A stretch of 59,128 bases of DNA, taken from assembly GCA_029251375.1 (NCBI GenBank), contig JAQXDL010000007.1, positions 1 through 59,128 of the forward strand, given 5' to 3'. Numbering within the stretch: position 1 is the stretch's first letter; each line of letters starts with the position of its first letter. The notes under the pieces were generated by a model. The model was given only the letters and a program-made list of their open reading frames with translations. It did not search any database and was not told the DNA's origin. The stretch is from Pseudomonadales bacterium. GTDB lineage: Bacteria > Pseudomonadota > Gammaproteobacteria > Pseudomonadales > Azotimanducaceae. The position numbers and the translations under genes are program-made. Shown piece by piece: positions 35,236 through 44,975 of the stretch.

Positions 35236-36399
35236 ATGGACTTTCTTATGGCTCTTGATACAGAAACGCTAAACCAACTACTCGATACAATTGACAAATT
35301 TGTAACCCAGCGGCTCCGACCGCTCGAGTCGCAAGTTGGCAATGATGACGCGATTCCCGATGACGTTATTCAAGAGATGCGCGATTTGGGTCTGTTTGGA
35401 CTCACCATTCCCGAAAACTATGGCGGACTTGGCCTGAATATGTCCGAGGAAGTCGCTGTTGCTCAGGTTTTCGGACACACATCCCCTGCCTTTAGATCAG
35501 TCTTTGGTACTAATGTTGGTATTGGTTCGCAATCCCTCGTTATCGATGGCACTGAAGAACAAAAGCAGAAATATCTGCCGAAAATGGCCACCGGTGAAAT
35601 CATCGGTTCTTTTTGTCTAACAGAGCCAGAAGCTGGTTCAGACGCTGCCTCGGTCAGAACGACAGCTAAGAAACAGGGCGATGTTTATGTAATCAACGGA
35701 ACTAAGCGCTACATCACGAATGCGCCGATCGCTAATCTGTTCTCAGTATTTGCTCGAACCGACCAAACCCAAGCCGGTTCGCGGGGCGTCTCCGCTTTCC
35801 TCGTTGAGGCGAATTCGAAAGGTATAGCGCTCAGCGCGCCCTATCGAAAAATGGGTCAGCAAGGCACCTATGTTTGCGACGTGATGTTTGACGATGTTGA
35901 GGTACCTGCTGAAAACTTGATTGGCGGCGACGAAGGTGTCGGTTTTAGAACCGCCATGAAGGTCCTCGACAAGGGACGCTTGCATATCAGTGCGATCAGT
36001 ATTGGTATTGCTGAACGATTAATCGAAGACAGCATCAAGTATGCGCTGGAACGTAAGCAGTTTGGCCAAGCTATCGCCGAGTTTCAGCTGATCCAGGCAA
36101 TGTTGGCAGATAGCGAAACTGATACCTACGCGGCAAAGTGCATGGTTGCAGAAACAGCAAGGCGTCGTGACGCGGGTGAAAATGTTGCCGCGCTTGCGGC
36201 TAGTTGCAAATTATTCGCAACCGAAATGGTCGGCCGTGTTGCAGACCGAGCGGTTCAGATATTTGGCGGTGCAGGATACATTGAAGACTATGGTATCGAG
36301 CGCTTCTATCGAGATGTGCGACTTTTTCGTATCTACGAAGGTACATCACAAATACAGCAAACGGTTATCGCCAAGGATATGATGCGTAGGCACAGTTAG
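35236..36399 (+). CDS. Acyl-CoA dehydrogenase
   Basis: A 387-residue acyl-CoA dehydrogenase with FCLTEPEAGSDAASVRT (about 129-145), GTKRYITNAPIANLFSVFA, the substrate/FAD helix ERKQFGQAIAEFQLIQAMLAD and the C-terminal RIYEGTSQIQQTVIAKDMMRR carrying the usual catalytic Glu. It oxidises acyl-CoA in the cytoplasm with ETF as electron acceptor. Two in-frame starts are possible (ATG 35236 or ATG 35248); neither has a clear ribosome binding site. Divergent from gcdH, so the two may share a control region, which suggests a linked role in short-chain or branched acyl-CoA oxidation. Confidence 0.88.
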   Translation: MDFLMALDTETLNQLLDTIDKFVTQRLRPLESQVGNDDAIPDDVIQEMRDLGLFGLTIPENYGGLGLNMSEEVAVAQVFGHTSPAFRSVFGTNVGIGSQSLVIDGTEEQKQKYLPKMATGEIIGSFCLTEPEAGSDAASVRTTAKKQGDVYVINGTKRYITNAPIANLFSVFARTDQTQAGSRGVSAFLVEANSKGIALSAPYRKMGQQGTYVCDVMFDDVEVPAENLIGGDEGVGFRTAMKVLDKGRLHISAISIGIAERLIEDSIKYALERKQFGQAIAEFQLIQAMLADSETDTYAAKCMVAETARRRDAGENVAALAASCKLFATEMVGRVADRAVQIFGGAGYIEDYGIERFYRDVRLFRIYEGTSQIQQTVIAKDMMRRHS

Positions 36400-36606
36400 T
36401 TTAAACTTTAAGTTTAGACACTAAATTATTGTTATAAATGAACATTTTAGCCAATGAAAAGAGCTCCCCGCATCTGATACGAAGGTTTATGATGCATGGG
36501 AGTAGACCTCCTGAGCCAGATAAATGTACCCTACAGGTCGTGCGTTTAATATTGTTTGAAGACCAACATTGATGGATCGACTCGTCCAGTTTGGAGACCA
36601 ACCGAA

Positions 36607-37422
36607 ATGAAGGGATACTCAACCCGTGAAGTCTCTGAGTTACTGGACCTGCCAGAACCCGTTATCCGCGACATAGCGCGGGGAATTCTCGATCCAGATC
36701 GCGGCTCAAATCAACACTTTCGCTTCAGCTTTCAGGACATTGTGGTTCTAAGGACAGCAAAAGAACTTCTGCACTCTGGCGTTCAGCGCAGTAAAATCAA
36801 CCGCAGCTTGTTTGAGCTACAACGACAACTACCCTCTAATCGACCGCTGACGGCATTACGTATTTCCGGTGACGGCGGCGTAGTTGTGATCCGTGATGAA
36901 GAGCAAGTATACAATCCCGTCAGTGGTCAGATACATTTTAACTTTGCCATCTCAGACCTCGCTGGCACCGTTGCGCCACTCGCTCGGAGAGCAGTAGAGG
37001 ACGCCGAATCGGCAGACCAATTGACCAGCGACGACTGGTTTGACCTCGGTGTAGATCTAGAAGCTGTGAGCCCAGAAGATGCGCCTGCTGCCTACCAAAG
37101 AGCGCTAGAGTTAGAGGCCGATCATTCTGATGCACATGTTAATCTAGGCAGATTACTGCAGGAGGCTGGCGAACATGAAGCTGCTGAGGACCACTACAAG
37201 CAGGCACTGGCGTCAGAGCCAGACAATGTCCTGGCCGCTTTCAATCTCGGTACCTTGTTAGAGGACTTTGGACGGATCAACGATGCGATTGACGCCTATA
37301 AACTCGCTAACTCCTTCGCAGACGCGCATTACAACCTATCACGTTTATACGAGTTGGTTGGCCAGCATACCGAAGCACTTAAACACTTAAAAACCTACAG
37401 GACCATGCTCGATCAGCACTGA
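36607..37422 (+). CDS. MerR-type HTH and tetratricopeptide fusion protein
   Basis: The 271-residue protein (from ATG 36607, with GGAG ten bases upstream; a TTG at 36556 would add 17 residues) has a MerR-like helix-turn-helix at 1-60 (YSTREVSELLDLPEPVIRD, then FRFSFQDIVVLRTAKEL). A short middle beta region is followed by three or four TPR repeats at about 155-265 (HVNLGRLLQEAGEHEAAEDHYKQAL in adjacent pieces, then FNLGTLLEDFGRINDAIDAY). MerR domains usually pair with ligand-binding or coiled-coil tails, so a TPR tail suggests regulation by protein contact. Targets are unknown. It converges with a DUF3301 gene 28 bp away. Confidence 0.72.
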   Translation: MKGYSTREVSELLDLPEPVIRDIARGILDPDRGSNQHFRFSFQDIVVLRTAKELLHSGVQRSKINRSLFELQRQLPSNRPLTALRISGDGGVVVIRDEEQVYNPVSGQIHFNFAISDLAGTVAPLARRAVEDAESADQLTSDDWFDLGVDLEAVSPEDAPAAYQRALELEADHSDAHVNLGRLLQEAGEHEAAEDHYKQALASEPDNVLAAFNLGTLLEDFGRINDAIDAYKLANSFADAHYNLSRLYELVGQHTEALKHLKTYRTMLDQH

Positions 37423-37450
37423 TCGATATTGACCCGAATTATCAGTGTCG

Positions 37451-37765
37451 TTAGTGCAAACCCGCAGGAAACGATTCAAGATCGACACGCAGAGTTCTTT
37501 TACCTAACATCTGCAGTCGGCCGTGCAGTCGCTCCACGCCCTCCAACGTATATTCAAATCGATATTCTCGCCAAACTCGCCAATTCTGGTGCTCATCGCG
37601 ACTCAGAGATATACGAATTTGGTGGACGGTTTGATCGAGAAGCTGAACATCACATAACTTGCACTCTCTTTGTGCAATAGTCGTGGCCATTTCCTTACAG
37701 CGCATCGACTCAAGAAAATACAGTCCGTAAGCAGGCATTAAAATTACAAGGATCAGTTCGAACAT
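37451..37765 (-). CDS. DUF3301 family membrane protein
   Basis: A 104-residue protein matching DUF3301: an N-terminal membrane helix (ELILVILMPAYGLYFL), a basic segment with Cys (AQRECKLCDVQLLDQTV), and a C-terminal region REYRFEYTLEG.ERLHGRLQMLGKR. These small gammaproteobacterial membrane proteins have no known function. The plus-strand frame over the same bases (37429-37680) lacks family features and is a shadow. The gene lies between the MerR-TPR gene, with which it converges, and tRNA-Ser. Confidence 0.75.
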   Translation of the reverse strand: MFELILVILMPAYGLYFLESMRCKEMATTIAQRECKLCDVQLLDQTVHQIRISLSRDEHQNWRVWREYRFEYTLEGVERLHGRLQMLGKRTLRVDLESFPAGLH

Positions 37766-37889
37766 TCAGTTTTTACCGTCAAAATTAGTAATCCACGAGA
37801 TAAATTTTTGGTATGAACATATCAAAGCATATTTTAACGCTTCGGTACTTAACAAAGGCAGAACAATCGCGTATATTTCGCGCTGCGTT

Positions 37890-37977
37890 GGAGGGGTGGC
37901 AGAGTGGCCGAATGCACCGGTCTTGAAAACCGGCGAGTGTAATAGCTCCGAGAGTTCGAATCTCTCCCCCTCCGCCA
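37890..37977 (+). tRNA. tRNA-Ser (anticodon UGA)
   Basis: An 88-nt class II tRNA with acceptor stem GGAGGGG/CCCCTCC, discriminator G and encoded CCA. The anticodon stem CCGGT/ACCGG encloses CTTGAAA, giving UGA. A long variable arm and T-arm (GAGTTCGAATCTC) are present. The seryl-tRNA synthetase gene is 15 kb away in this window. Confidence 0.95.
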
Positions 37978-38615
37978 CTTTAATTCCAGATCAAACCTCC
38001 TTTTTCTCTGCATGACAACCGCTTACGTATCGATACATTTAGCCGTTTGCCCATCTCAACTTTCAAATAAGCTTCTGCTGTCGACGGTTCGCATGACCGT
38101 TACATGACCCGCAAAGACCCTGCAGACTAACCTTAGAACTCTATCATCCGCATCGAAAATGAGTCATGTCAATGAGATAGAGGTTCCAGCATGAAAGACA
38201 CAATCGATACAAATATAAGCTTCGGCGCGCTTTTGATCGTTAGTATGATTTGTATTTTTGTCTTTAAGGCCAGCCTGACTGTCTAGCTTATTGTCCCTCT
38301 TGTTCCGGTCGTGGGTTAAACTTTTGCAGTCGCCCAGTCCTTCTCCAATACTGCTGCGGGTGCTGCTTAAGGTGCTTTTCTGCACTGAATTTGACCAACA
38401 GGCGCCATAACCACGCGTTCGCCTCCAACAGAACCAAATATACCCAAACATGTTGCGTTAGATTATCAACAAACCTGCATGCAGAATCACACATTTACGG
38501 GCAATATTTAGTATACTGCCGCCACAAAAATATCTGCCCTTTTGATTGCCGGGAGTCACAAACCCTCCGGTAGGCTTAATTTTGGTTATCAACCAATACA
38601 AACAAGTGGGAAAAC
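37978..38615. other. Gap between tRNA-Ser and icd
   Basis: About 640 bp. It contains a possible 31-codon membrane peptide gene at 38191-38286 and a 68-codon minus-strand frame (38288-38494) that I do not recognise. The icd leader has a TATACT element near 38512, a plausible -10 box, but I find no well-spaced -35 box. Confidence 0.4.
38191..38286 (+). CDS. Possible 31-residue membrane miniprotein
   Basis: A very short frame starts at ATG 38191 with AGAGG seven bases upstream and ends at TAG 38286. The peptide starts MKDTIDTNIS, has one hydrophobic span (FGALLIVSMICIFVFKASLTV region, residues 11-31) and fits the pattern of single-pass small membrane proteins. No relatives are recognised, so this rests on ribosome binding site, length and hydrophobicity alone. 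Confidence 0.35.
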   Translation: MKDTIDTNISFGALLIVSMICIFVFKASLTV

Positions 38616-40844
38616 ATGACTGACAAGAAATCTAAGATCATCTATACCTATACCGACGAAGCGCCAGCACTTGCGACGCATTCGTTCCTACCTATCATCG
38701 AAAAATTTGCCGCGTCTGCGGGTGTTGAAGTAGAGCTAAGTGATATCTCTCTTGCCGCGCGCATCCTCGCAGCTTTTCCGGACAAACTTAGCGACGAGCA
38801 AAAAGTGCCTGATGCACTTGCAGAACTCGGCGCTCTCACTAGCGATTCAGAAACTAACATTATTAAACTGCCAAACGTCAGCGCTTCGATACCGCAATTG
38901 GTTCACGCAATTACTGAATTGCAGGAACATGGCTACGACATTCCTGACTACCCCGCTGAACCTTCAAATGAAGAAGAGACGCGCATCAATACAGCATACT
39001 CAACCGCGTTAGGTAGTTCTGTTAACCCTGTACTCAGAGAAGGAAACTCCGATAGACGCGCACCTGCTTCCGTTAAGGAATTCGCGAGGAACCATCCGCA
39101 CTCGATGGGCAAGTGGAGTCAGTCTTCTCGCACACACGTTGCACACATGCGCCACGGTGATTTTTACCATAGCGATAAGTCAACGGTTGTTGAAAAATCT
39201 GGCATGGTCAGCATTCAACATACCGCCACAGATGGCACAGTAACAGTGCTACGCGATGATGTGCCGGTCACTGAGAAAGAAATCATCGATGGCACGTTCA
39301 TGAGTGTTAAAGCGTTGCGGACATTCCTCGAAGAGGAAATGGAAGGCGCAAAGAATGCAGGTTTGCTGTTTTCACTACACCTCAAATCGACCATGATGAA
39401 AATCTCTGACCCCATCATCTTTGGACATGCGGTCACTGTCTACTTTAAGGATGCGTTTGAAAAGCATGCTGAAACCTTCGAAAAACTCGGTGTAGATCCA
39501 AGCAATGGTCTTGCCAGTGCTTATGAGAAAATCGAAAATTGTGGCTTCTCGCTACGTAATGAAATCGAAGCTGACCTTCGCGCTTGCTACGAAAACCGTC
39601 CAGAAACAGCAATGGTTGATTCTGATCGCGGTATTACGAATCTGCACGTACCCAGTGACGTCATCGTTGATGCATCGATGCCAGCAATGATTCGCTTAGG
39701 CGGAAAGATGTGGGGTACCGACGGCAAACTTAAAGACACAAAAGCCATCATTCCAGATAGCTGTTATGCGACCATGTATCAGGAAGTCATCAATTTTTGT
39801 AAGCATCACGATGCATTCGACCCAACAACGATGGGCTCAGTACAAAATGTTGGCCTGATGGCACAAAAAGCTGAAGAGTATGGGTCACACGATAAGACCT
39901 TCACCCTGGCTGCAGATGGCGATATGCGCATCGTTGATGCCGATGGCAAGGTACTAATTGAACACCTTGGTTTAGATGCCGGTGACATCTGGCGCATGTG
40001 CCAAACAAAGGATGCGCCTATTCAGGATTGGGTCAAACTCGCCGTTAATCGTTCAAGGGTTTCAGGAATTCCCGTTGTATTTTGGCTCGACCCGCATCGT
40101 GGACACGACGCGCAAATGATCAAAAAGGTAAAAACCTACCTAAAAGATCATAATACTGAAGAGCTTGATATCCGCATCATGTCTGTTGACTTGGCAACAA
40201 GGCACACACTTGAGCGATTACGTCATAGTGAGGATACAATTTCTGCGACGGGTAACGTGTTACGTGATTACCTAACCGACCTGTTCCCTATTCTCGAATT
40301 GGGTACAAGCGCCAAAATGCTTTCTGTTGTTCCACTTATGGCAGGCGGTGGTTTGTTTGAAACTGGCGCTGGTGGTTCCGCACCGAAACATGTGCAACAG
40401 TTTGTTGAAGAAAATCACCTTCGTTGGGATTCACTCGGTGAGTTCTTAGCACTAGCTGTTTCGCTTGAAGATGTTGCTGAAAAGACCAGTAATCCGCAAG
40501 CAAAAATACTGGCGACAACGCTCGATATAGCAACGGGCAAATTGTTGGACTTAAATAAATCTCCTTCCCGTAAAACCGGAGAAATTGATAACCGTGGCAG
40601 TCATTACTTCCTCGCAAGATATTGGGCGGAAGCGATCGGCAATCAAGACGAAGATACTCAAATGCGCGACCAGTTCAAGCAGCTTGCTGCAGATCTAGAG
40701 AGCAATGAGGACAAAATTCTGACTGAATTGATTGATATCCAAGGCGCAAAGGTTGACCTCAAAGGCTATTATCAGCCAGATCCGAAGTTAGCAGATGAGG
40801 CAATGCGCCCTAGCGCAACGTTGAACAAGCTTATTGACGGTTAG
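38616..40844 (+). CDS. icd: Monomeric NADP-dependent isocitrate dehydrogenase
   Basis: The 742-residue protein is the large monomeric type of isocitrate dehydrogenase, converting isocitrate to 2-oxoglutarate, CO2 and NADPH in the TCA cycle. Evidence: the length (dimeric enzymes are about 420), the start [21 protein letters not shown], the [22 protein letters not shown] block near 143-164, VSVMLKAT-equivalent [30 protein letters not shown] and [26 protein letters not shown] precedes the ATG. A strong bidirectional terminator follows at 40897-40936. Confidence 0.96.
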   Translation: MTDKKSKIIYTYTDEAPALATHSFLPIIEKFAASAGVEVELSDISLAARILAAFPDKLSDEQKVPDALAELGALTSDSETNIIKLPNVSASIPQLVHAITELQEHGYDIPDYPAEPSNEEETRINTAYSTALGSSVNPVLREGNSDRRAPASVKEFARNHPHSMGKWSQSSRTHVAHMRHGDFYHSDKSTVVEKSGMVSIQHTATDGTVTVLRDDVPVTEKEIIDGTFMSVKALRTFLEEEMEGAKNAGLLFSLHLKSTMMKISDPIIFGHAVTVYFKDAFEKHAETFEKLGVDPSNGLASAYEKIENCGFSLRNEIEADLRACYENRPETAMVDSDRGITNLHVPSDVIVDASMPAMIRLGGKMWGTDGKLKDTKAIIPDSCYATMYQEVINFCKHHDAFDPTTMGSVQNVGLMAQKAEEYGSHDKTFTLAADGDMRIVDADGKVLIEHLGLDAGDIWRMCQTKDAPIQDWVKLAVNRSRVSGIPVVFWLDPHRGHDAQMIKKVKTYLKDHNTEELDIRIMSVDLATRHTLERLRHSEDTISATGNVLRDYLTDLFPILELGTSAKMLSVVPLMAGGGLFETGAGGSAPKHVQQFVEENHLRWDSLGEFLALAVSLEDVAEKTSNPQAKILATTLDIATGKLLDLNKSPSRKTGEIDNRGSHYFLARYWAEAIGNQDEDTQMRDQFKQLAADLESNEDKILTELIDIQGAKVDLKGYYQPDPKLADEAMRPSATLNKLIDG

Positions 40845-40896
40845 TACTGATTTAGACTTGAACACAGCTGCGAACTGATTAATCGACCCGCAGTAC

Positions 40897-40936
40897 AAAA
40901 AAGCCCGTAAGAAATAATACTTACGGGCTTTTTTAT
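40897..40936. terminator. Bidirectional Rho-independent terminator
   Basis: A 9-bp stem (GCCCGTAAG / CTTACGGGC) with an 8-base loop is flanked by A-run and T-run, so it has a U-tract in both directions (TTTTTTATTTTT rightward, TTTTTT leftward). It lies between the convergent icd and amidohydrolase genes and can stop both. Confidence 0.9.
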
Positions 40937-40984
40937 TTTTCTCAAACAGATTCATGCGATCAAATTGTTAAGATCGTTGCCCAA

Positions 40985-42697
40985 TCATCTTCGACCTCTA
41001 ATCAGTCTACCCGGCAGCGCATCCGTTGGTTGACCATTACGATAGGTTATTTGTCCATGACAAATAGTTGCTAGATACCCTTGAGTCGTTTGCTCTAACC
41101 GTTTACCCCCTGCTGGCAAGTCATTCACCATACGCGGCGGGTCTGACGCTAATTTATCAAAGTCGATGACATTGATATCAGCGCGCTTACCAACAACCAA
41201 TTGACCGCGATCGGTCAAACCAACCGCAGCGGCGGTATCGCAGGATTGCGCTTTAACTAAGGTTGGCAAATCTATCAGCTCGCCTCGCGTGCGGTCGCGG
41301 CCCCAATGGGTCAACAGATAGGTCACAAAACTCGCGTCGCAAATCGTGCCGACATGCGCACCACCATCGCCTAGGCCCATGACCGTATTTTCTTCTAGAA
41401 TCATTTCACGACAGCAATCTAAGTTGTCTTGTGCATAGTTCGCAAAGGGCGTGTAAAGCATCTGCTGGCCATCATTCATCAACATAGCATCCAAAGCCAA
41501 TGACTCGGCCGATACGCCAGCGCGGCGCGCTTGTGCACCTAAACTATTTTCAGGCGCAGGTTCATAGTTTGGTGGGTCACCTAGCAACCACATCTTGTCA
41601 AAGTTAGTGATCAGCAAAGCGGGACCTGCAGAGGTGCTTTGCTCAGACAGCAATTGTTCTCTAAATGTCTCATCCTGCAGGCATGCAACTTTTTCTTGCA
41701 AAGAGAGTCCCGCAATATCTCGATACGAGGGCAACTGGATGAACGGATTTAAGGTGCAGTTTAAGCCCATCAAAATACCAATGGCCCGAGGCGCGACCTG
41801 CCCCTTCATTTTAAGCCCTTTCTCGTTCGCCAAATCAATTCGGCTAAGTAAGGCCTTCCAACCTTGCGGGTTGATACCTTGTGCCAGAGAAATTGTCATC
41901 GAGGTGTTTGCCGCTTCGGTCATTGCCATCAATGTTTCGAACTCTTCGTCGATATCCTTGAAATCAGAAATCATTTCAAGCACACCAGCGTCGGCATTTC
42001 TCAGGGCTTCACCGATGCCCACTAACTCATCTCTGGCTGCTGTTAAAGACGGTGTTGGATCACCTGTACTGCTTTTATGATTCAATGTTCGCGAGCTACT
42101 GAAACCTAAAGCACCTGCTTGCATCGCTTCTTCTGTAAGCGCCTTCATGGCTGCTATATCGTCAGCGGTTGCCGGTTCTCTGTTCGCACCCCGCTCACCC
42201 ATGACGTAGACCCTCAATGCGGCGTGAGGCAGTTGCGCGGCAATATCCATATCGAACTGTCGTTGCTCAAGAAAGTCCATGTAATCGGGAAACGATTCCC
42301 AACTCCAGGGCAAGCCCTCATGCAAAGCGACACCTGGAATATCTTCAACACCCTCCATTAACTTCACTAAAACGTCGTGGTCTGTTGTTCGCACTGGCGC
42401 AAAACCAACACCACAGTTACCCATGACAACGGTAGTGACCCCATGGTGACTCGAGGGATTCATGCGGGAAGCCCATGTTGCCAGACCATCATAGTGCGTA
42501 TGTATGTCAACAAAGCCTGGTGTGACTAATGCGCCGGCGGCGTCAATGACCTCGCCCGCAGCGGCGCAATCTGCATCGTTAATCGAACCAATTTCTGTGA
42601 TCAGACCGGCTGTAACACCGATGTCCGCTTGGTATTCATCATTTCCAGTTCCATCAATAACTTTGCCATTTTTTATCACTAGATCGTAGCGCGTCAT
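40985..42697 (-). CDS. D-aminoacylase-like amidohydrolase (COG3653 type)
   Basis: From ATG 42697 the product has 570 residues and matches the N-acyl-D-amino-acid deacylase group of the amidohydrolase superfamily: YDLVIKNGKVIDGTG at the start, the metal motif VDIHTHYDG near 63, MGNCGVGFAP near 93-102, and a late GLGDGGAHVGTICDASF segment with the catalytic Asp. It would hydrolyse an N-acyl or similar amide. AGGATG precedes the ATG at 42697; the longer frame to 42733 lacks a better start. It stands next to an SGNH hydrolase, TauD and sulfotransferase genes, a scavenging-type neighbourhood. In many genomes this subgroup has no verified substrate. Confidence 0.82.
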   Translation of the reverse strand: MTRYDLVIKNGKVIDGTGNDEYQADIGVTAGLITEIGSINDADCAAAGEVIDAAGALVTPGFVDIHTHYDGLATWASRMNPSSHHGVTTVVMGNCGVGFAPVRTTDHDVLVKLMEGVEDIPGVALHEGLPWSWESFPDYMDFLEQRQFDMDIAAQLPHAALRVYVMGERGANREPATADDIAAMKALTEEAMQAGALGFSSSRTLNHKSSTGDPTPSLTAARDELVGIGEALRNADAGVLEMISDFKDIDEEFETLMAMTEAANTSMTISLAQGINPQGWKALLSRIDLANEKGLKMKGQVAPRAIGILMGLNCTLNPFIQLPSYRDIAGLSLQEKVACLQDETFREQLLSEQSTSAGPALLITNFDKMWLLGDPPNYEPAPENSLGAQARRAGVSAESLALDAMLMNDGQQMLYTPFANYAQDNLDCCREMILEENTVMGLGDGGAHVGTICDASFVTYLLTHWGRDRTRGELIDLPTLVKAQSCDTAAAVGLTDRGQLVVGKRADINVIDFDKLASDPPRMVNDLPAGGKRLEQTTQGYLATICHGQITYRNGQPTDALPGRLIRGRR

Positions 42698-42935
42698 AGT
42701 CAAAACATCCTGAAAATGGTTCATTATACTCACGTAATAATGTTACAAACCAACTCTAATATCGTGCCATATTCTCCGTTCGCTACCTCCACCTTTGATT
42801 GTGTCCGCCCTTAAAATTCGTTAGCTTAGAGGCTTAAACGCAGCATCCGTCAAAAATAGCCCAATTGTATCCCCTATTTGTTTGTCACTGACCGATGCTG
42901 CAAGACCAAGCTTGAATTTTCGAAGGAGCAATAGG

Positions 42936-44093
42936 TTGCCATCATTTTCCATCAAGGATTTGGTTAACGACGCTGACGACAATCGGATCGCCTTTCGCGG
43001 CGCACTCGATTTTGATATCAGAGAAAACGGCATAAGTCCCCGCAGGCTACCTAGTTGGACTCGACACCAGGTACCGCAAATGATGGATGTCATGGCGAGA
43101 ATGCCATCTGGCGTTCGATTATTATTAGAAACTGATGCGACTGAAATCACCGTTAGTGGTTTGGCGACTAATATGGTCACACCACCCGCATCGAAAAAAG
43201 ATGTTGTGATGAACCTCGAGGTTGATCGGCAACTACTCATCAGTCGCACTAACCAGGGTAATACGATCGAACTAAACCGAGCAGACCCGGACGCTTTTAA
43301 ACTGATACGTGGTGCAGCTGGACGGTGGACTTTCATGGACTTACCCGCGGGCAATAAACGTTGTGAAATATGGTTGCCGCATAATGCATTTATCGAATTA
43401 CACGAGTTATCAATCAATGAAGGGGCTACGCTAAATACGCCGAGCGTGTCTGATAAACCTAAATGGATTCATTACGGCAGTTCGATCAGCCACTGCATGG
43501 AAGCTGACCAGCCTGCCCTCGTCTGGCCCGCCGTCGCTGCACGTATTGCTGATGTTGATTTACAAAACCTTGGTTTTGGCGGCCAGTGTCAGCTTGATCA
43601 ATTTGTGGCTCGAACAATCAGAGACTCTGATGCAGATCTCATCAGTCTCAAAGTTGGCATTAACATTATCAATATTGATTCGATGCGAGAACGTATTTTC
43701 CAGCCCGCATTGCATGGTTTCCTCGATACTATTCGAGAAGGTAAACCAGACACGCCCATTACCTTAATATCACCGATATACTGCCCGAGTGCAGAAACCT
43801 CGCCCGGCCCGACGATTGCCGATGCCAACGGAAAATTCATTACGCTCTCTGGGCATGAAGAAATTCGTGCCGGTTGCATGACGCTAAATAGAGTACGAAC
43901 GTTGATGACACAAGTCGTCAAAACACGTGACGATGCCAACCTTAGTTACGTTAATGGTCTTGATCTTTTTGGTCACAAGGACGCTATTAACCTACCCGAC
44001 GACCTACATCCAAATCCAGATGGTTATGTAACAATGGGTGAACGGTTTGCCACTATGCATTTAGCGCAACAATCAAAAGCGATTTCGCTATAG
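42936..44093 (+). CDS. SGNH/GDSL-type hydrolase
   Basis: From TTG 42936, with AAGGAG seven bases upstream, the product has 385 residues; the longer frame from 42882 lacks a ribosome binding site. An N-terminal beta-rich domain (1-170) precedes an SGNH esterase domain. Block I reads HYGSSISHC with nucleophile Ser183, block II has GFGGQC, block III has KVGIN, and block V LPDDLHPNPDGY gives Asp355 and His358. The first motif is GSS instead of GDS. This two-domain form resembles carbohydrate esterases of the CE2/DUF4886-like kind. No signal peptide is seen, so it acts in the cytoplasm or on imported material. TauD follows 46 bp downstream. Confidence 0.8.
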   Translation: MPSFSIKDLVNDADDNRIAFRGALDFDIRENGISPRRLPSWTRHQVPQMMDVMARMPSGVRLLLETDATEITVSGLATNMVTPPASKKDVVMNLEVDRQLLISRTNQGNTIELNRADPDAFKLIRGAAGRWTFMDLPAGNKRCEIWLPHNAFIELHELSINEGATLNTPSVSDKPKWIHYGSSISHCMEADQPALVWPAVAARIADVDLQNLGFGGQCQLDQFVARTIRDSDADLISLKVGINIINIDSMRERIFQPALHGFLDTIREGKPDTPITLISPIYCPSAETSPGPTIADANGKFITLSGHEEIRAGCMTLNRVRTLMTQVVKTRDDANLSYVNGLDLFGHKDAINLPDDLHPNPDGYVTMGERFATMHLAQQSKAISL

Positions 44094-44139
44094 GGATATC
44101 AACAACCATACAACCGGTTTAGAAGAGGATGACGTTCAA

Positions 44140-44952
44140 ATGGAAATTCGATCTTTAACACCTCATATCGGCGCTGAGATTATTGGCGTCGATCTATCAC
44201 AATCATTCAGTAACGAAGAGTTCGCTGACATTCACCAAGCTCACCTCGACTGGAAAGTGTTGGTTTTTCGAGACCAAACGCTCAGCAGAGAAGATCACAA
44301 AGCCTTCGGCAGACGCTTTGGTAAGCTTCACGTGCATCCGATGAACTACAAAGGTACCGGCGATCCAGAGATTTTACAGGTTAAAACAACGGCAAAATCT
44401 GCTTACACCGCCGGAAATGGCTGGCATACCGATGTCACCTGTGATGAATACCCGCCAATGGGCTCCATGCTATACATTACAGAAACACCTGCCAGCGGTG
44501 GCGGCGACACGTTATACGCGGATATGTACCTAGCCTATGATTTGCTTTCCGACCCAATGAAAGAAATGCTGGAAGGATTAGTCGCCGTGCATGATGGGGC
44601 AATTCCGTATATCGGCGCCTATAAATCTGCACCACCTGAAGGCGGTTATCCAAGACACGAGCACCCTGTCATCACAACACATCCTGAAACAGGCAAGAAG
44701 GTACTTTATGTTAACCCTGGCTTTACTTCGCACATTAAAGGGCTCACCGGAGCAGAGAGTCGCGCCATTCTAGACATGTTATATAAGCATGTTGCTCAGA
44801 CACCAAGATTGACCTGCAGAGTCATATGGGAACCGAACACACTGACGTTCTGGGATAACCGCTGTACTCAGCATCACGCCGTATGGGACTACCACCCAGA
44901 TTCTCGTTATGGTGAGCGTGTTTCAATTGTCGCCCATGAGCGACCAGCCTAA
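44140..44952 (+). CDS. TauD/TfdA-family 2-oxoglutarate dioxygenase
   Basis: The 270-residue protein is an Fe(II)/2-oxoglutarate dioxygenase of the TauD/TfdA family. Iron ligands are His96 and Asp98 (GWHTDVT) and His245 (NRCTQHHAVWDY), with Arg260 to bind 2-oxoglutarate. Family members release sulfite from taurine or alkyl sulfates, or cleave aryloxyalkanoates. The motif GSMLYITETPASGGGDTLYADM is typical. A sulfotransferase gene begins 23 bp downstream, so a sulfate-ester or sulfonate substrate is attractive, but no taurine or sulfonate transporter is nearby. AGAGGA precedes the ATG. Confidence 0.87.
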   Translation: MEIRSLTPHIGAEIIGVDLSQSFSNEEFADIHQAHLDWKVLVFRDQTLSREDHKAFGRRFGKLHVHPMNYKGTGDPEILQVKTTAKSAYTAGNGWHTDVTCDEYPPMGSMLYITETPASGGGDTLYADMYLAYDLLSDPMKEMLEGLVAVHDGAIPYIGAYKSAPPEGGYPRHEHPVITTHPETGKKVLYVNPGFTSHIKGLTGAESRAILDMLYKHVAQTPRLTCRVIWEPNTLTFWDNRCTQHHAVWDYHPDSRYGERVSIVAHERPA

Positions 44953-44975
44953 GTCTTGCTAAAGGAAATATTTTA

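Noticed and set aside
41595-42080. 161-codon plus-strand frame inside the amidohydrolase gene
   Set aside because: Antisense to a well-supported coding region and rich in Ser/Leu without any motif.
42821-43417. 198-codon frame on the minus strand opposite the SGNH hydrolase
   Set aside because: It lies almost wholly inside the recognisable plus-strand esterase gene, has no family motif and reads like an antisense shadow.
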